Assembly (NCBI GenBank): GCA_040006895.1 | Contig: JBDTWB010000015.1 | Location: forward strand, 1-36,029 | Reading direction: 5' to 3' | DNA length: 36,029 bases | From: CAIWHR01 sp040006895 | GTDB taxonomy: Bacteria; Pseudomonadota; Gammaproteobacteria; Burkholderiales; Casimicrobiaceae | Part shown: one piece after another, positions 1 to 10,154 of the stretch | Layout: the number at the start of each line of letters is the position of its first letter | Numbering within the stretch: the stretch's first letter is position 1 | Made by a program: the position numbers and the translations under genes | Notes under the pieces: model-generated | Databases searched by the model: none | What the model was told of the DNA's origin: nothing | The model's input: only the letters and a program-made list of their open reading frames with translations

Positions 1-553
1 GCTCGCGCTTGGCCTCGCGCACGCCGATGACATCGTCGAAGCGCAGCGTCGGCTTGGACACCGGCGCGAAGCGCGATGAACCGCCCTGCATGTTGCGCAT
101 CTGAAATCCAATCAGGAGCAGCAACGCCAGCGGCAGGATGAACTCGGGCGCAAAGACGCGAAGGACCTGCTGGGCTGCGCGGATGGGTCCGGTAGGGGCA
201 GGATCGACCGACTGGTTCAAAACGAACAGCTTGCCGCCGCGGCTCACCCACGACTCAAGGGCAGGCATGCGGGCGTCGGACTTGAACACGAAATAGCGCG
301 AGCCGTCGTGACGGGTGACGAGGTATAGGTTCGTCGCCTCGCCGAGCATCGAGATGGCGTCGGCATTGAGATCGCTCGCGAAGGCGCCCACGTCTTTCTC
401 GGCCTGCAGCCAGGCGATCTGCTCCTTCACCATGGCCCGCACCTCCGGGACTGCGCGGTCGTAGCTCGCGACCGACATGAGACCCTGGACGGCGAGACCG
501 AGAAGTCCCACCACCAGCAACGTCAGCCAGATCAACTTCTTGCTTTTCGGCAT
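1..553 (-). CDS. FtsH-like membrane AAA+ zinc protease, N-terminal part (cut by window edge)
   Basis: This is the first 184 codons of a reading frame that leaves the window at its left edge without meeting a stop. The protein begins MPKSKKLIWL. It has a hydrophobic segment at about residues 8-28, an extracytoplasmic stretch of about 108 residues, a second membrane segment at about 137-152, and then the sequence FDDVIGVREAKRE (172-184), which is how the AAA domain of FtsH begins. The Walker motifs and the zinc site would lie outside the window. FtsH proteases are inner-membrane hexamers that extract and degrade membrane and regulatory proteins. The start is the ATG at 553, with AGGA about 9 bases upstream. 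The extracytoplasmic segment is longer than the roughly 70 residues of E. coli FtsH, so this may be a second FtsH-like paralogue rather than the housekeeping copy. The family call is firm; the exact gene is not. Confidence 0.75.
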   Translation of the reverse strand, partial: MPKSKKLIWLTLLVVGLLGLAVQGLMSVASYDRAVPEVRAMVKEQIAWLQAEKDVGAFASDLNADAISMLGEATNLYLVTRHDGSRYFVFKSDARMPALESWVSRGGKLFVLNQSVDPAPTGPIRAAQQVLRVFAPEFILPLALLLLIGFQMRNMQGGSSRFAPVSKPTLRFDDVIGVREAKRE

Positions 554-1656
554 TGCCTTTGGTCCTGCTTGGGCCCGGATTCAGAGGGCGCGGTTGCAGA
601 CTGCTCGCAAGCTCGTCTGCCCGTCGCGCGGGTCGGCTTGCAACTTCCGCGCTCGGCGCGGCCGTCGGGGAACTGCCGTTGGGTCCGTGCGCCCTCGACC
701 GGTCCCGTCCCCGGTCGGCGCGCAACATCGCTGGTGCCACCACCACATGCCATATCGGCAGCTTCTCCGCCATTTGCAGCACATCCTGCTGCGCATCCGT
801 CGGCTGCCCCGCGAACCGCCGACGAATGACCCCACGCGGACGTCCGTACGCACGCGCGGTCTCCCGCCGCCCGCGCACGCGGTGCGCCTGACGGATGCCG
901 TCGGCCGATGCCGAGAGCCGTTGTCGCGGATCATGATCGGGCGCCCCCCGACGAAGGCCAAGGCAATGCCTGGAAGGCCGGCGCCGTCGCATGCGAAACT
1001 CGTTGCTTCCCTGGGAACGGACTCGGGTGTAGGGGTCGGGTCCCACCGGCAGGAAGTTCTCCAGCGGAGGGCTGACGATCGGCTATCTATCGGCCGATTT
1101 CCACATGCACACCATGCTCCTGCAGTCGTAGACGCCCGCTTTCGGGGGCCTAACGCAGGCATTGTCACGTCACTGCATAGTCTACCGGACACCACGATCG
1201 AATCCCACTCCCGCAAGCCCTCCAGGGCCTGAAGCAGATCGGCATGCAGGTGCGAGCTTGCGAAAGGTCGGCTTCATGCCACGCACGCGGGCCTCCAGGG
1301 TCTGAAGCAGATCGGCATGCAGGTGCGACTGCGGAAGATCGGGGCTCGCCGGGCCGACGCGCCCGCCAGGATGCAGGAGAGCGCACCGGCCCCGCCGAGC
1401 CCGCTGCTGCCCGGTCGAGCCACGATCGCAACACGACGGAGTCGTGCAGTGGAAGACAACGACTGAGCGTGCGGGATGGACGACACTCTTGCAGTCTAGG
1501 AGACGAGGCGCGCCTCGCGCTTCCGGAGTTGCAGCTTGATGTCATTTATCATCTGTACGTTTCATGCTGTTGAGTATAAGTATTAAACCGAGACGACCAT
1601 TCGCTTCCAAGTCCGGATTGCTCCCCGGTGCGATCACCGCCGGCCAGTCCACCGTC
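554..1656. other. gene-poor stretch with a direct repeat; possible decayed gene
   Basis: About 1.1 kb with no reading frame I can support. Frames of 100-260 codons are open on both strands, but they are arginine-, serine- and proline-rich, overlap each other in every frame, and match no family I recognise. On the minus strand short stretches look more protein-like than their surroundings, for example a frame containing ENFLPVGPDPYTRV near 1030-1075 and one containing DVLQMAEKLPIWHVVV near 740-790, but they lie among stops and frame changes. The part from about 1540 to 1600 is clearly AT-richer than the rest of the window. No tRNA, rRNA or transposase is visible. It may be the remains of a lost gene or an old insertion. 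Confidence 0.4.
1219..1328. repeat. 37-bp direct repeat, two copies 73 bp apart
   Basis: Copy 1 is at 1219-1255 and copy 2 at 1292-1328. They share 36 of 37 bases; the one difference is C at 1228 and T at 1301. Weaker similarity continues for another 15-20 bases after each copy (GCGAAAGGTCGG after the first, GCGGAAGATCGG after the second), so the original duplicated unit was probably close to the 73-bp period. Because 73 is not a multiple of three, the duplication would have broken any reading frame through it. Confidence 0.85.
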
Positions 1657-3012
1657 CTAGTCGCGTAGCAGGGCCACCGCGTCGGCGACCCGATCTACCG
1701 TCATGATCTTCATGTCGTCAATGGCTTGACGGGGCTTGTTGAGTGTTGGGATGAGAGCTTGACGAAAGCCCAGCTTGGCGGCCTCGCGCAGTCGTTCCTG
1801 GCCGCGCTGGATGGGCCGGACCTCGCCGGCGAGACCGACTTCCCCGAAGATGATGGTCTTCGCCGGGAGCGGTCGACCGCGCAGCGAGGAATGCACCGCG
1901 AGCAGGATGGGCAGGTCCGCGGCGGGTTCGTTGATCCGGACGCCGCCAACCGCATTCACGAAAACATCGTAGCCAGCGGTTTCCACCCCACCGTGGCGGT
2001 GGAGGACGGCCAGCAGCAAGGCAAGGCGCTGGGGGTCGAGGCCGACCGACAAGCGGCGGGCCATGCCGCCCTGCACCGGGTCGACCAGGGCCTGGATCTC
2101 GACGAGCAGCGGGCGCGAGCCTTCCATGGTGGCGACGATGGCCGAGCCCGGAACGGCTTCCGCATGCTGGGAGAGAAACATGGCCGACGGGTTGGTCACC
2201 CCTTTCAGGCCCTTCTCCGTCATCGCGAACACCCCCAGTTCGTTGGCCGCGCCGAAGCGATTCTTGATCGCCCGCACCAGGCGGAAACTGGAATGGGTGT
2301 CGCCTTCGAAATACAGCACCGTGTCGACGATGTGCTCGAGCACCCGGGGACCGGCGATCGCGCCTTCCTTGGTCACGTGCCCGACCAGGATGACCACCAC
2401 GCCCTGCTGCTTGGCGAGACGCGTCAACCGCGCCGCGCACTCGCGCACCTGGGCGACGCTACCCGGTGCCGAGGTCAGCGCCTCCGTGTACATGGTCTGG
2501 ATCGAATCGATGACGACGATCTCGGGCGCTTCGGCGGCAATTGTGGCGACGATGCTCTCGAGCTGGACCTCGGCGAGCAACGCCACCGGCGCATTGACCA
2601 GCGCGAGGCGCTGGGCACGCAACGCAACCTGCTCGACCGATTCCTCGCCCGTGACATACAGGGTTTTCTTGGTGGCGCCGATGGCCGCGGTCGCCTGCAG
2701 GAGCAGGGTCGACTTGCCGATGCCCGGATCGCCGCCGAGCAGGATCACCCCACCGGGGACCAGTCCGCCGCCCAGCACGCGATCGAACTCCTCGATGCCG
2801 GTCGGAAAGCGCGGGGCATCGCGCGCGTCCACGGAGCCCAAGGTCCGCACCACGCTCTTCTGCCCGGCCACCGACTGGAACCGGGACGGCGCCGGCGCCG
2901 CGACTGTCTCGACCAGGGTGTTCCAGGCGTTGCAGTGCGGACACTGTCCTTGCCACTTCGGGCTCTGGCCACCGCACTCGGTGCAGCTGTAGATGGATTT
3001 GGCTTTGGCCAT
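1657..3012 (-). CDS. radA: DNA repair protein RadA (Sms)
   Basis: RadA is a RecA-like DNA-dependent ATPase that helps process recombination intermediates by promoting branch migration. The 451-residue product has all the expected parts in order: a four-cysteine zinc finger (C10, C13, C24, C27), a Walker A motif GGDPGIGKST at 93-102, a Walker B strand ending in VVIDS at 166-170, the RadA-specific KNRFG motif at 250-254, and a Lon-protease-like C-terminal domain. Length matches the family (about 450-460). The frame stays open upstream to 3198, but the start is taken at the ATG at 3012 because MAKAKSIYSCTECGG is the typical RadA N-terminus and the upstream part is arginine- and proline-rich translation of the gap and of hldA. 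It is the last gene of the minus-strand run, 85 bases after hldA, and ends in TAG. No intrinsic terminator is seen after it. Confidence 0.97.
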   Translation of the reverse strand: MAKAKSIYSCTECGGQSPKWQGQCPHCNAWNTLVETVAAPAPSRFQSVAGQKSVVRTLGSVDARDAPRFPTGIEEFDRVLGGGLVPGGVILLGGDPGIGKSTLLLQATAAIGATKKTLYVTGEESVEQVALRAQRLALVNAPVALLAEVQLESIVATIAAEAPEIVVIDSIQTMYTEALTSAPGSVAQVRECAARLTRLAKQQGVVVILVGHVTKEGAIAGPRVLEHIVDTVLYFEGDTHSSFRLVRAIKNRFGAANELGVFAMTEKGLKGVTNPSAMFLSQHAEAVPGSAIVATMEGSRPLLVEIQALVDPVQGGMARRLSVGLDPQRLALLLAVLHRHGGVETAGYDVFVNAVGGVRINEPAADLPILLAVHSSLRGRPLPAKTIIFGEVGLAGEVRPIQRGQERLREAAKLGFRQALIPTLNKPRQAIDDMKIMTVDRVADAVALLRD

Positions 3013-3097
3013 CGGGGTTCGAATCGTTGCTGATCGGCATGCCCGGGCCGGCCGACGGCGAGCGTCGGTCGCTGGCCGGCGGGTTGGCGGCCAGGAG

Positions 3098-4042
<945 letters not shown>

Positions 4043-4073
4043 GGCGGCGCGGGGCTCCGGGTGCGGGGCGTGA

Positions 4074-5396
4074 TCAGCGCCGGCCAATGGCGTAATACTC
4101 GAGACCGGCGGCACGGACCTGCGCCGGGTCGTACAGGTTGCGGCCGTCGAACACGAGGGGCTGGGTGAGCGCATCGCGGATGGCATCGAAATCCGGGCTG
4201 CGGAACTCCTTCCACTCGGTCACCACCACCAGCGCGTCGGCGCCGGCGAGCGCATCCATCGGCGTACGGGCGTACTCGATGTCGGTGCGCGCGCCCAGGG
4301 TGCGCTGCGCCTCCGGCATGGCCACGGGATCGTAGGCGACGATCCTCGCGCCGCGTGCGGTCAGCGCAGCGATGATCGCTCGCGCCGGCGCCTCGCGCAT
4401 GTCGTCGGTATTGGGTTTGAACGCCAGGCCCCATAGCGCGAAGGTGCGACCCTCGAGGTCGGCCCCCATCCGCGCCACGATCTTCTCCGGAAGACGCAGC
4501 TTCTGCGCTTCATTGGCCCGCTCGACGGCATCGAGGATCGCGAGGGGCCGGTCGTGCAGGCGCGCGGTGTGCTGCAGCGCCTTCACATCCTTGGGAAAGC
4601 ACGAGCCGCCGTAGCCGACACCCGGGTAAAGAAAGTGATAACCGATGCGCGGGTCCGAACCGATGCCCTGGCGCACATGCTCGATGTCGGCGCCCAGGTC
4701 ATCGGCGAGATTGGCGAGCTCGTTCATGAACGAGATGCGGGTCGCCAGCATGGCATTGGCGGCGTACTTGGTGAGCTCCGCAGAGCGCACGTCCATGACC
4801 AGCAGGCGCTCGTGGTTGCGCTGGAACGGCGCGTACACGGCGCGCATGGCCGCGATGGCCCGCTCGTCGTCGGCCCCGATCACCACGCGGTCGGGCTTCA
4901 TGAAATCCTCGACTGCCGCCCCTTCCTTCAGGAACTCGGGGTTCGAGACCACCGCGAAGTCGTGCTGCACACCGCGCCGCGCAAGCACCTCGCTTACCGT
5001 GGCGTGAACCCGGTCGGCGGTCCCCACCGGCACGGTGGACTTGTCGACGATGATCCGGAAGCCGTCCATGCGCTCGCCGATATTGCGTGCCGCGGCGAGC
5101 ACGTACTGCATGTCGGCGGAGCCGTCCTCGTCGGGCGGGGTGCCCACCGCGATGAACTGCACCGTGCCATAGGCGACGGCGGCATCGACGTCGGTGGTGA
5201 AATTCAGCCGTCCGCCCTCCACGTTGCGGCGGATCATGGCCTCGAGGCCCGGCTCGTGGATCGGCACGCCGCCGGCATTCAGCATGTCGATCTTGCGCCG
5301 GTCGACGTCGAGGCACAGCACGTCGTTGCCGACTTCGGCGAGGCAGGTACCGGTCACGAGCCCGACGTAGCCCGTGCCGATCATGGTGATCTTCAA
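4074..5396 (-). CDS. ugd: UDP-glucose 6-dehydrogenase
   Basis: Oxidises UDP-glucose twice with NAD+ to UDP-glucuronate, a precursor for capsule, exopolysaccharide or aminoarabinose-modified LPS. The 440-residue protein has the N-terminal Rossmann motif GTGYVG (7-12), the conserved SNPEFLKEG block (151-159), and the catalytic cysteine in GGSCFPKD (C266), followed by the C-terminal UDP-binding domain. Length fits the family. The first codon is TTG at 5396-5394: this TTG overlaps the TGA stop of pyrF in the sequence TTGA, so translation is probably coupled to pyrF. The alternative ATG four codons further in would cut the first strand of the Rossmann fold (MKITMIGTGYVG), so TTG is preferred. Confidence 0.95.
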   Translation of the reverse strand: MKITMIGTGYVGLVTGTCLAEVGNDVLCLDVDRRKIDMLNAGGVPIHEPGLEAMIRRNVEGGRLNFTTDVDAAVAYGTVQFIAVGTPPDEDGSADMQYVLAAARNIGERMDGFRIIVDKSTVPVGTADRVHATVSEVLARRGVQHDFAVVSNPEFLKEGAAVEDFMKPDRVVIGADDERAIAAMRAVYAPFQRNHERLLVMDVRSAELTKYAANAMLATRISFMNELANLADDLGADIEHVRQGIGSDPRIGYHFLYPGVGYGGSCFPKDVKALQHTARLHDRPLAILDAVERANEAQKLRLPEKIVARMGADLEGRTFALWGLAFKPNTDDMREAPARAIIAALTARGARIVAYDPVAMPEAQRTLGARTDIEYARTPMDALAGADALVVVTEWKEFRSPDFDAIRDALTQPLVFDGRNLYDPAQVRAAGLEYYAIGRR

Positions 5397-6181
5397 GCGA
5401 CGGTTCCCTTGGACGGATTGGAAGGCGCGCGATCTGCGCCGGGCGTGTGGCCGATGGCGGCATTGATGGCGGCGAGCGCCGCGAGGGGATCGGCGGCGCG
5501 GGTGATCGGCCGGCCGACGACGAGATAGTCAGCGCCGTTGGCGATGGCCCGCTCCGGCGTGATGATCCGCACCTGGTCGTCCTGGCCGCTGGCGGCGGGC
5601 CGGATGCCGGGCGTTACCAGACGGAAGGCAGGCGGCAGCGCAGCGCGCAACCGTGGCGCTTCCATGGCCGAGCAGACGACCCCGTCGAGACCTGCGGCCG
5701 CCGCGAGCTCCGCGAGATGCAATGCCTGCCCTTGGGCGTCGGCGGGCATGCGCAGCGACGCGAGATCGTCGTCGCCGAGACTCGTGAGCACGGTCACGGC
5801 GATGAGCAGGGGCGCGCGCGCCCTCGTTTCACCGGCGGTGCGATGCACGGCATCGCGCGCCGCGTCGAGCATCGTCCGGCCGCCGGAGGCGTGCACGTTG
5901 AGCATCCACACACCAAGCCGGGTTGCCACCGCGCACGCCTGCGCGACGGTGTTGGGAATGTCGTGGAACTTGAGATCGAGGAACACCCGGAAGCCGCGGG
6001 CCACGAGCCAGCGCACCGGCTCCGGGCCGCCGGCAACGAAGAGTTCCTTGCCGACCTTGACGGCGCAGGCGCCGGGATCGAGCCGGTCGGCGAGGCCGAG
6101 CGCTGCCATCGGGCTCGCGAAATCGAGCGCCACGATGACCTTGGGATCGCTATCGGGTGAGGCGGGATCAGACATAGCCAT
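5393..6181 (-). CDS. pyrF: orotidine 5'-phosphate decarboxylase
   Basis: Last step of de novo UMP synthesis: decarboxylation of OMP in the cytoplasm. The 262-residue TIM-barrel protein carries the family's catalytic motif DLKFHDIPNT, with Asp69, Lys71 and Asp74 as the charged network, a substrate-contacting Lys42, and late loops TPGIRP and VVGRPIT that bind the phosphate. Two starts are possible: ATG at 6181, with GAGAG about 5 bases upstream, or ATG at 6175 (MSDPASP). Either overlaps the end of lapB (stop TGA at 6170-6168), a sign of translational coupling; the first is used here. The order lapA-lapB-pyrF is the one seen in E. coli. Confidence 0.96.
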   Translation of the reverse strand: MAMSDPASPDSDPKVIVALDFASPMAALGLADRLDPGACAVKVGKELFVAGGPEPVRWLVARGFRVFLDLKFHDIPNTVAQACAVATRLGVWMLNVHASGGRTMLDAARDAVHRTAGETRARAPLLIAVTVLTSLGDDDLASLRMPADAQGQALHLAELAAAAGLDGVVCSAMEAPRLRAALPPAFRLVTPGIRPAASGQDDQVRIITPERAIANGADYLVVGRPITRAADPLAALAAINAAIGHTPGADRAPSNPSKGTVA

Positions 6182-7346
6182 CGGGACTCTCGGTGCGGCG
6201 CGGTGAATACGTTTCCCACTTGTTGCAGCCCGGGCAGCGCCAATAGTACTGGCGCGCCCGGAAGCCGCAATGATCGCATTTGTACATGCCCAGGCGCTTG
6301 ATGTGCTGGCCGACCAGCTGCTTCACGAGCTCGAGATCGTGGCGGCGCTCCGGCGGCGCCGAGGCGAGCTGGGCCTCGAGCAGCCGGTCGAGGCCGAGCA
6401 GGGTCGGATTGCGGACCAGATCGAGCTTGATGAGCTCGCTCGCCGCCTGGGGTCCTTCCTCGGCCAGAGTCAAGGTGAACGCGGTGTTGAGGAGGTCGAG
6501 GGACGGATACTGCGCCTGGTAGGAACGGATCACGCGCAGCGCACCCGCGGTGTTCGCCGTCCGCCGGTACGCGTCGGCCAATCGATCGGCCACCAGGGAC
6601 AGGAATGCAGGGTTCTGCGATTCGATCCGCTGCCATGCCTCGATGGCGGCCGGGACGTTGCCCTGCTGGACCTCGAGATCGCCGAGCAGCATGGTGGCGC
6701 GGGTGCAGCCGCGGTACTCGCCGAGCGCGAGATCAATCTCCCGGCGTGCCCCGGCGAAGTCGGACTTGACGAGTGCCGATTGGGCGAGCTCGCAGTGATA
6801 CTGCGCGATTTCCTTGAAGTACGGCTGCTTGGCGAGCGCTTCCATGCGTCGCGTGACCGCGATCGCCTTCGGCCAGTCCTTCTCCTGCTCGTAGATGGCC
6901 AGCAGGAATCCCTGCGACGCATGCTCGAAGGGCGTGCCGTCGAGCTTGGTGAAAAGCTCCTCGGCGCGATCGAGCAGTCCGGCCCGGTGGAAGTCCTGGG
7001 CGAGTTCGTAGAGCACCGCCTGGCGCTTGTCGGCGGCCAGGTCCGGGCGGTCGAGCAGGTTCTGGTGCATGCGGATCGCGCGGTCGATCTCGCCCTGCCG
7101 CCGGAACAGGCTGCCGAGCGCGAAATGCAGGTCGATGGTCTGGGGATCGACCTTCACCACCTCGATGAACGACTCGATCGCCTTGTCGGGCTGTTCGTTC
7201 AGCAGGAAATTGAGGCCGCGGAAATAGGACAGCGGCAACGCCCGTGATTCACGCAGGAGATGCTTGATGTCGATGCGCGCGGCGATCCACCCCATCGCGA
7301 AGAACAGGGCCGGTATCGGCAACAGCCACCAGAGCTCGAAGTCCAT
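6168..7346 (-). CDS. lapB: lipopolysaccharide assembly protein LapB (YciM)
   Basis: LapB is an inner-membrane-anchored cytoplasmic TPR protein that, in E. coli, promotes FtsH-dependent turnover of LpxC and so balances LPS against phospholipid synthesis. The 392-residue product (E. coli 389) has an N-terminal membrane anchor (about residues 5-21, LWWLLPIPALFFAMGWI), a series of TPR helices through about residue 330, and a C-terminal rubredoxin-like zinc site with Cys357, Cys360, Cys371 and Cys374. All four metal ligands are present. It lies downstream of lapA with a gap of 77 bases and overlaps pyrF. The FtsH-like protease fragment at the left edge is a separate locus, and a functional link between them is only suggested. 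Confidence 0.95.
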   Translation of the reverse strand: MDFELWWLLPIPALFFAMGWIAARIDIKHLLRESRALPLSYFRGLNFLLNEQPDKAIESFIEVVKVDPQTIDLHFALGSLFRRQGEIDRAIRMHQNLLDRPDLAADKRQAVLYELAQDFHRAGLLDRAEELFTKLDGTPFEHASQGFLLAIYEQEKDWPKAIAVTRRMEALAKQPYFKEIAQYHCELAQSALVKSDFAGARREIDLALGEYRGCTRATMLLGDLEVQQGNVPAAIEAWQRIESQNPAFLSLVADRLADAYRRTANTAGALRVIRSYQAQYPSLDLLNTAFTLTLAEEGPQAASELIKLDLVRNPTLLGLDRLLEAQLASAPPERRHDLELVKQLVGQHIKRLGMYKCDHCGFRARQYYWRCPGCNKWETYSPRRTESPDGYV

Positions 7347-7423
7347 CGCCGGTGGGTCAGGTCTGGGCGGACACGGGAAGTGTCACGGGTGGCAGGGCAC
7401 TCGCGCCTAGGGCCTGCTGGCGC

Positions 7424-7774
7424 TCACGAGAGCTCCCGCGGCAGGCGTGTCGTCGCCGCGTAGGTGTCGGGCGGCACCACGGTGGCGGGGGCGGCACCGC
7501 GCAGGCCGTCAGTCGGCGCCGAGGCCGGCATGAAGCGGGCCTGGTCGCGCCGCAGGCGCGATAGCTGGCGCTTCAGGCGCGCGGTGCGCACGGCACTGGT
7601 GAGCAGCCCCGCGGCGACGCCCAGCGCGAAGGCGACCAGCACGATGAAAATGAGTGGTCCCTGCCAGCTCCACCAATTGTAGAACTTGAGGGTCGCCGGT
7701 TCGGAATTCTGCAGCGCCAGGAACAGGAGCGCGATGAACAGCACGAATCCAACGATCCAGCGGATGACATGCAT
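7424..7774 (-). CDS. lapA: lipopolysaccharide assembly protein LapA (DUF1049)
   Basis: A small inner-membrane protein of 116 residues with two predicted membrane segments (about residues 5-22 and 42-62), the conserved LALQNSEPATLKFYNW block between them, and a charged cytoplasmic tail (RTARLKRQLSRLRRDQAR). This is the usual layout of LapA, which acts with LapB in LPS assembly. The tail is somewhat longer than the E. coli protein (102 residues) and ends in a proline/threonine-rich stretch. The ATG at 7774 has a good ribosome-binding site (CAGGAG, about 6 bases away). Immediately upstream lies a terminator-like hairpin whose T-tract touches that site, so expression from the rpsA-ihfB side may be limited. 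Confidence 0.9.
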   Translation of the reverse strand: MHVIRWIVGFVLFIALLFLALQNSEPATLKFYNWWSWQGPLIFIVLVAFALGVAAGLLTSAVRTARLKRQLSRLRRDQARFMPASAPTDGLRGAAPATVVPPDTYAATTRLPRELS

Positions 7775-7785
7775 CGCAGCTCCTG

Positions 7786-7843
7786 AAAAAAAACGGGCGG
7801 TGTCAGGGCCGCGAGGTTGCCCTCGGCGCCGTACACACCGCCC
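7786..7843 (-). terminator. intrinsic-terminator-like hairpin between ihfB and lapA
   Basis: Read on the minus strand, GGGCGGTGT (7843-7835) pairs perfectly with ACACCGCCC (7803-7795), followed after one G by eight Ts (7793-7786). The 31-base loop can itself form a small hairpin, CGAGG-GCAA-CCTCG (7825-7812), with a GNRA tetraloop. The T-tract ends only 11 bases before the lapA start codon and runs directly into its ribosome-binding site CAGGAG. It may stop most ihfB transcripts, or act as a conditional attenuator for lapA-lapB-pyrF. Confidence 0.75.
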
Positions 7844-7921
7844 TCGGTTCGATCATCGCCTTGCTCTTGTCGCGGCGCTCGCGCATTCTTCCCCGCCGCC
7901 TGCCCGGAACGCGGACGGCTC

Positions 7922-8212
7922 TTATGCGGTCTTCTTGAAATCGACCCGCTCCCGCAATTCCTTGCCCGCCTTGAAGTGCGGCACGTGCTTCTGCGGCACC
8001 TGCACCTTCTCGCCCGACTTGGGATTGCGTCCCGTCCTGGGCGGGCGGTAGTTGAGGCCGAAGCTGCCGAACCCGCGGATCTCGATGCGCTCGCCCTTCG
8101 CCAGGCTTTCAGCCATGGCGTCGAGGATCATCTTGACCGCAAGTTCGGCATCCTTGGCGACGAGTTGCGGGAACTGGGCGGCCAGTCGGTCGATCAGCTC
8201 CGATTTCGTCAT
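7922..8212 (-). CDS. ihfB: integration host factor subunit beta
   Basis: The beta subunit of the IHF heterodimer, a sequence-specific DNA-bending nucleoid protein. The 96-residue product starts MTKSELIDRLAAQ and contains the HU/IHF signature GFGSFGLNYRPPRTGRNP (47-64) followed by KSGE, with the intercalating Pro64 at the tip of the DNA-binding arm. N-terminal MTKSELI and the basic C-terminus are typical of IHF-beta rather than HU. The ATG at 8212 is chosen; a GTG directly before it (8215) would add one residue. It follows rpsA closely, as in enterobacteria and betaproteobacteria. Confidence 0.96.
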   Translation of the reverse strand: MTKSELIDRLAAQFPQLVAKDAELAVKMILDAMAESLAKGERIEIRGFGSFGLNYRPPRTGRNPKSGEKVQVPQKHVPHFKAGKELRERVDFKKTA

Positions 8213-8225
8213 CACGGCGTCCGCT

Positions 8226-9971
<1,746 letters not shown>

Positions 9972-10005
9972 ACGGGTTGGGCCCTTCTCGTGATGCCGGC
10001 CGAAA

Positions 10006-10023
10006 CGAGAACCCTGTTTCTCG
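10006..10023 (-). promoter_or_regulatory. stem-loop in the rpsA leader
   Basis: On the minus strand CGAGAA-ACAGGG-TTCTCG forms a perfect 6-bp stem with a 6-base loop, 34 bases before the rpsA start codon. The region between cmk and rpsA is 183 bases, long for this tightly packed run. In E. coli S1 represses its own synthesis through structured leader hairpins; a similar role here is inferred from position only. Confidence 0.35.
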
Positions 10024-10154
10024 CAGGCCGGGTTGGGTTGTCGATTCCGCTCTCGACCGACGCGGGCTAGCGCGCGGGGGAGCGGTCCTGCGGTGCTGCC
10101 GGTGGTGCCCTGCAACTGCGCGCCGACGCCGCGCGCGGCGCCGGGTGACACGTG

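Noticed and set aside
1080..1160. Small palindromes (ATCGGCCGAT; GCCCG...CGGGGGC) as a terminator or operator
   Set aside because: Stems are short or imperfect, there is no T-tract, and no supported gene is next to them.
255..1573. Several overlapping open frames of 100-260 codons on both strands
   Set aside because: They are rich in Arg, Ser and Pro, overlap in all frames, partly cover the FtsH-like gene in the wrong frame, and show no domain or family signature; they are the long spurious frames expected in GC-rich DNA.
1620..1656. CGGTG-ATCG-CACCG hairpin after radA as a terminator
   Set aside because: Only five base pairs and no following T-run on the minus strand.
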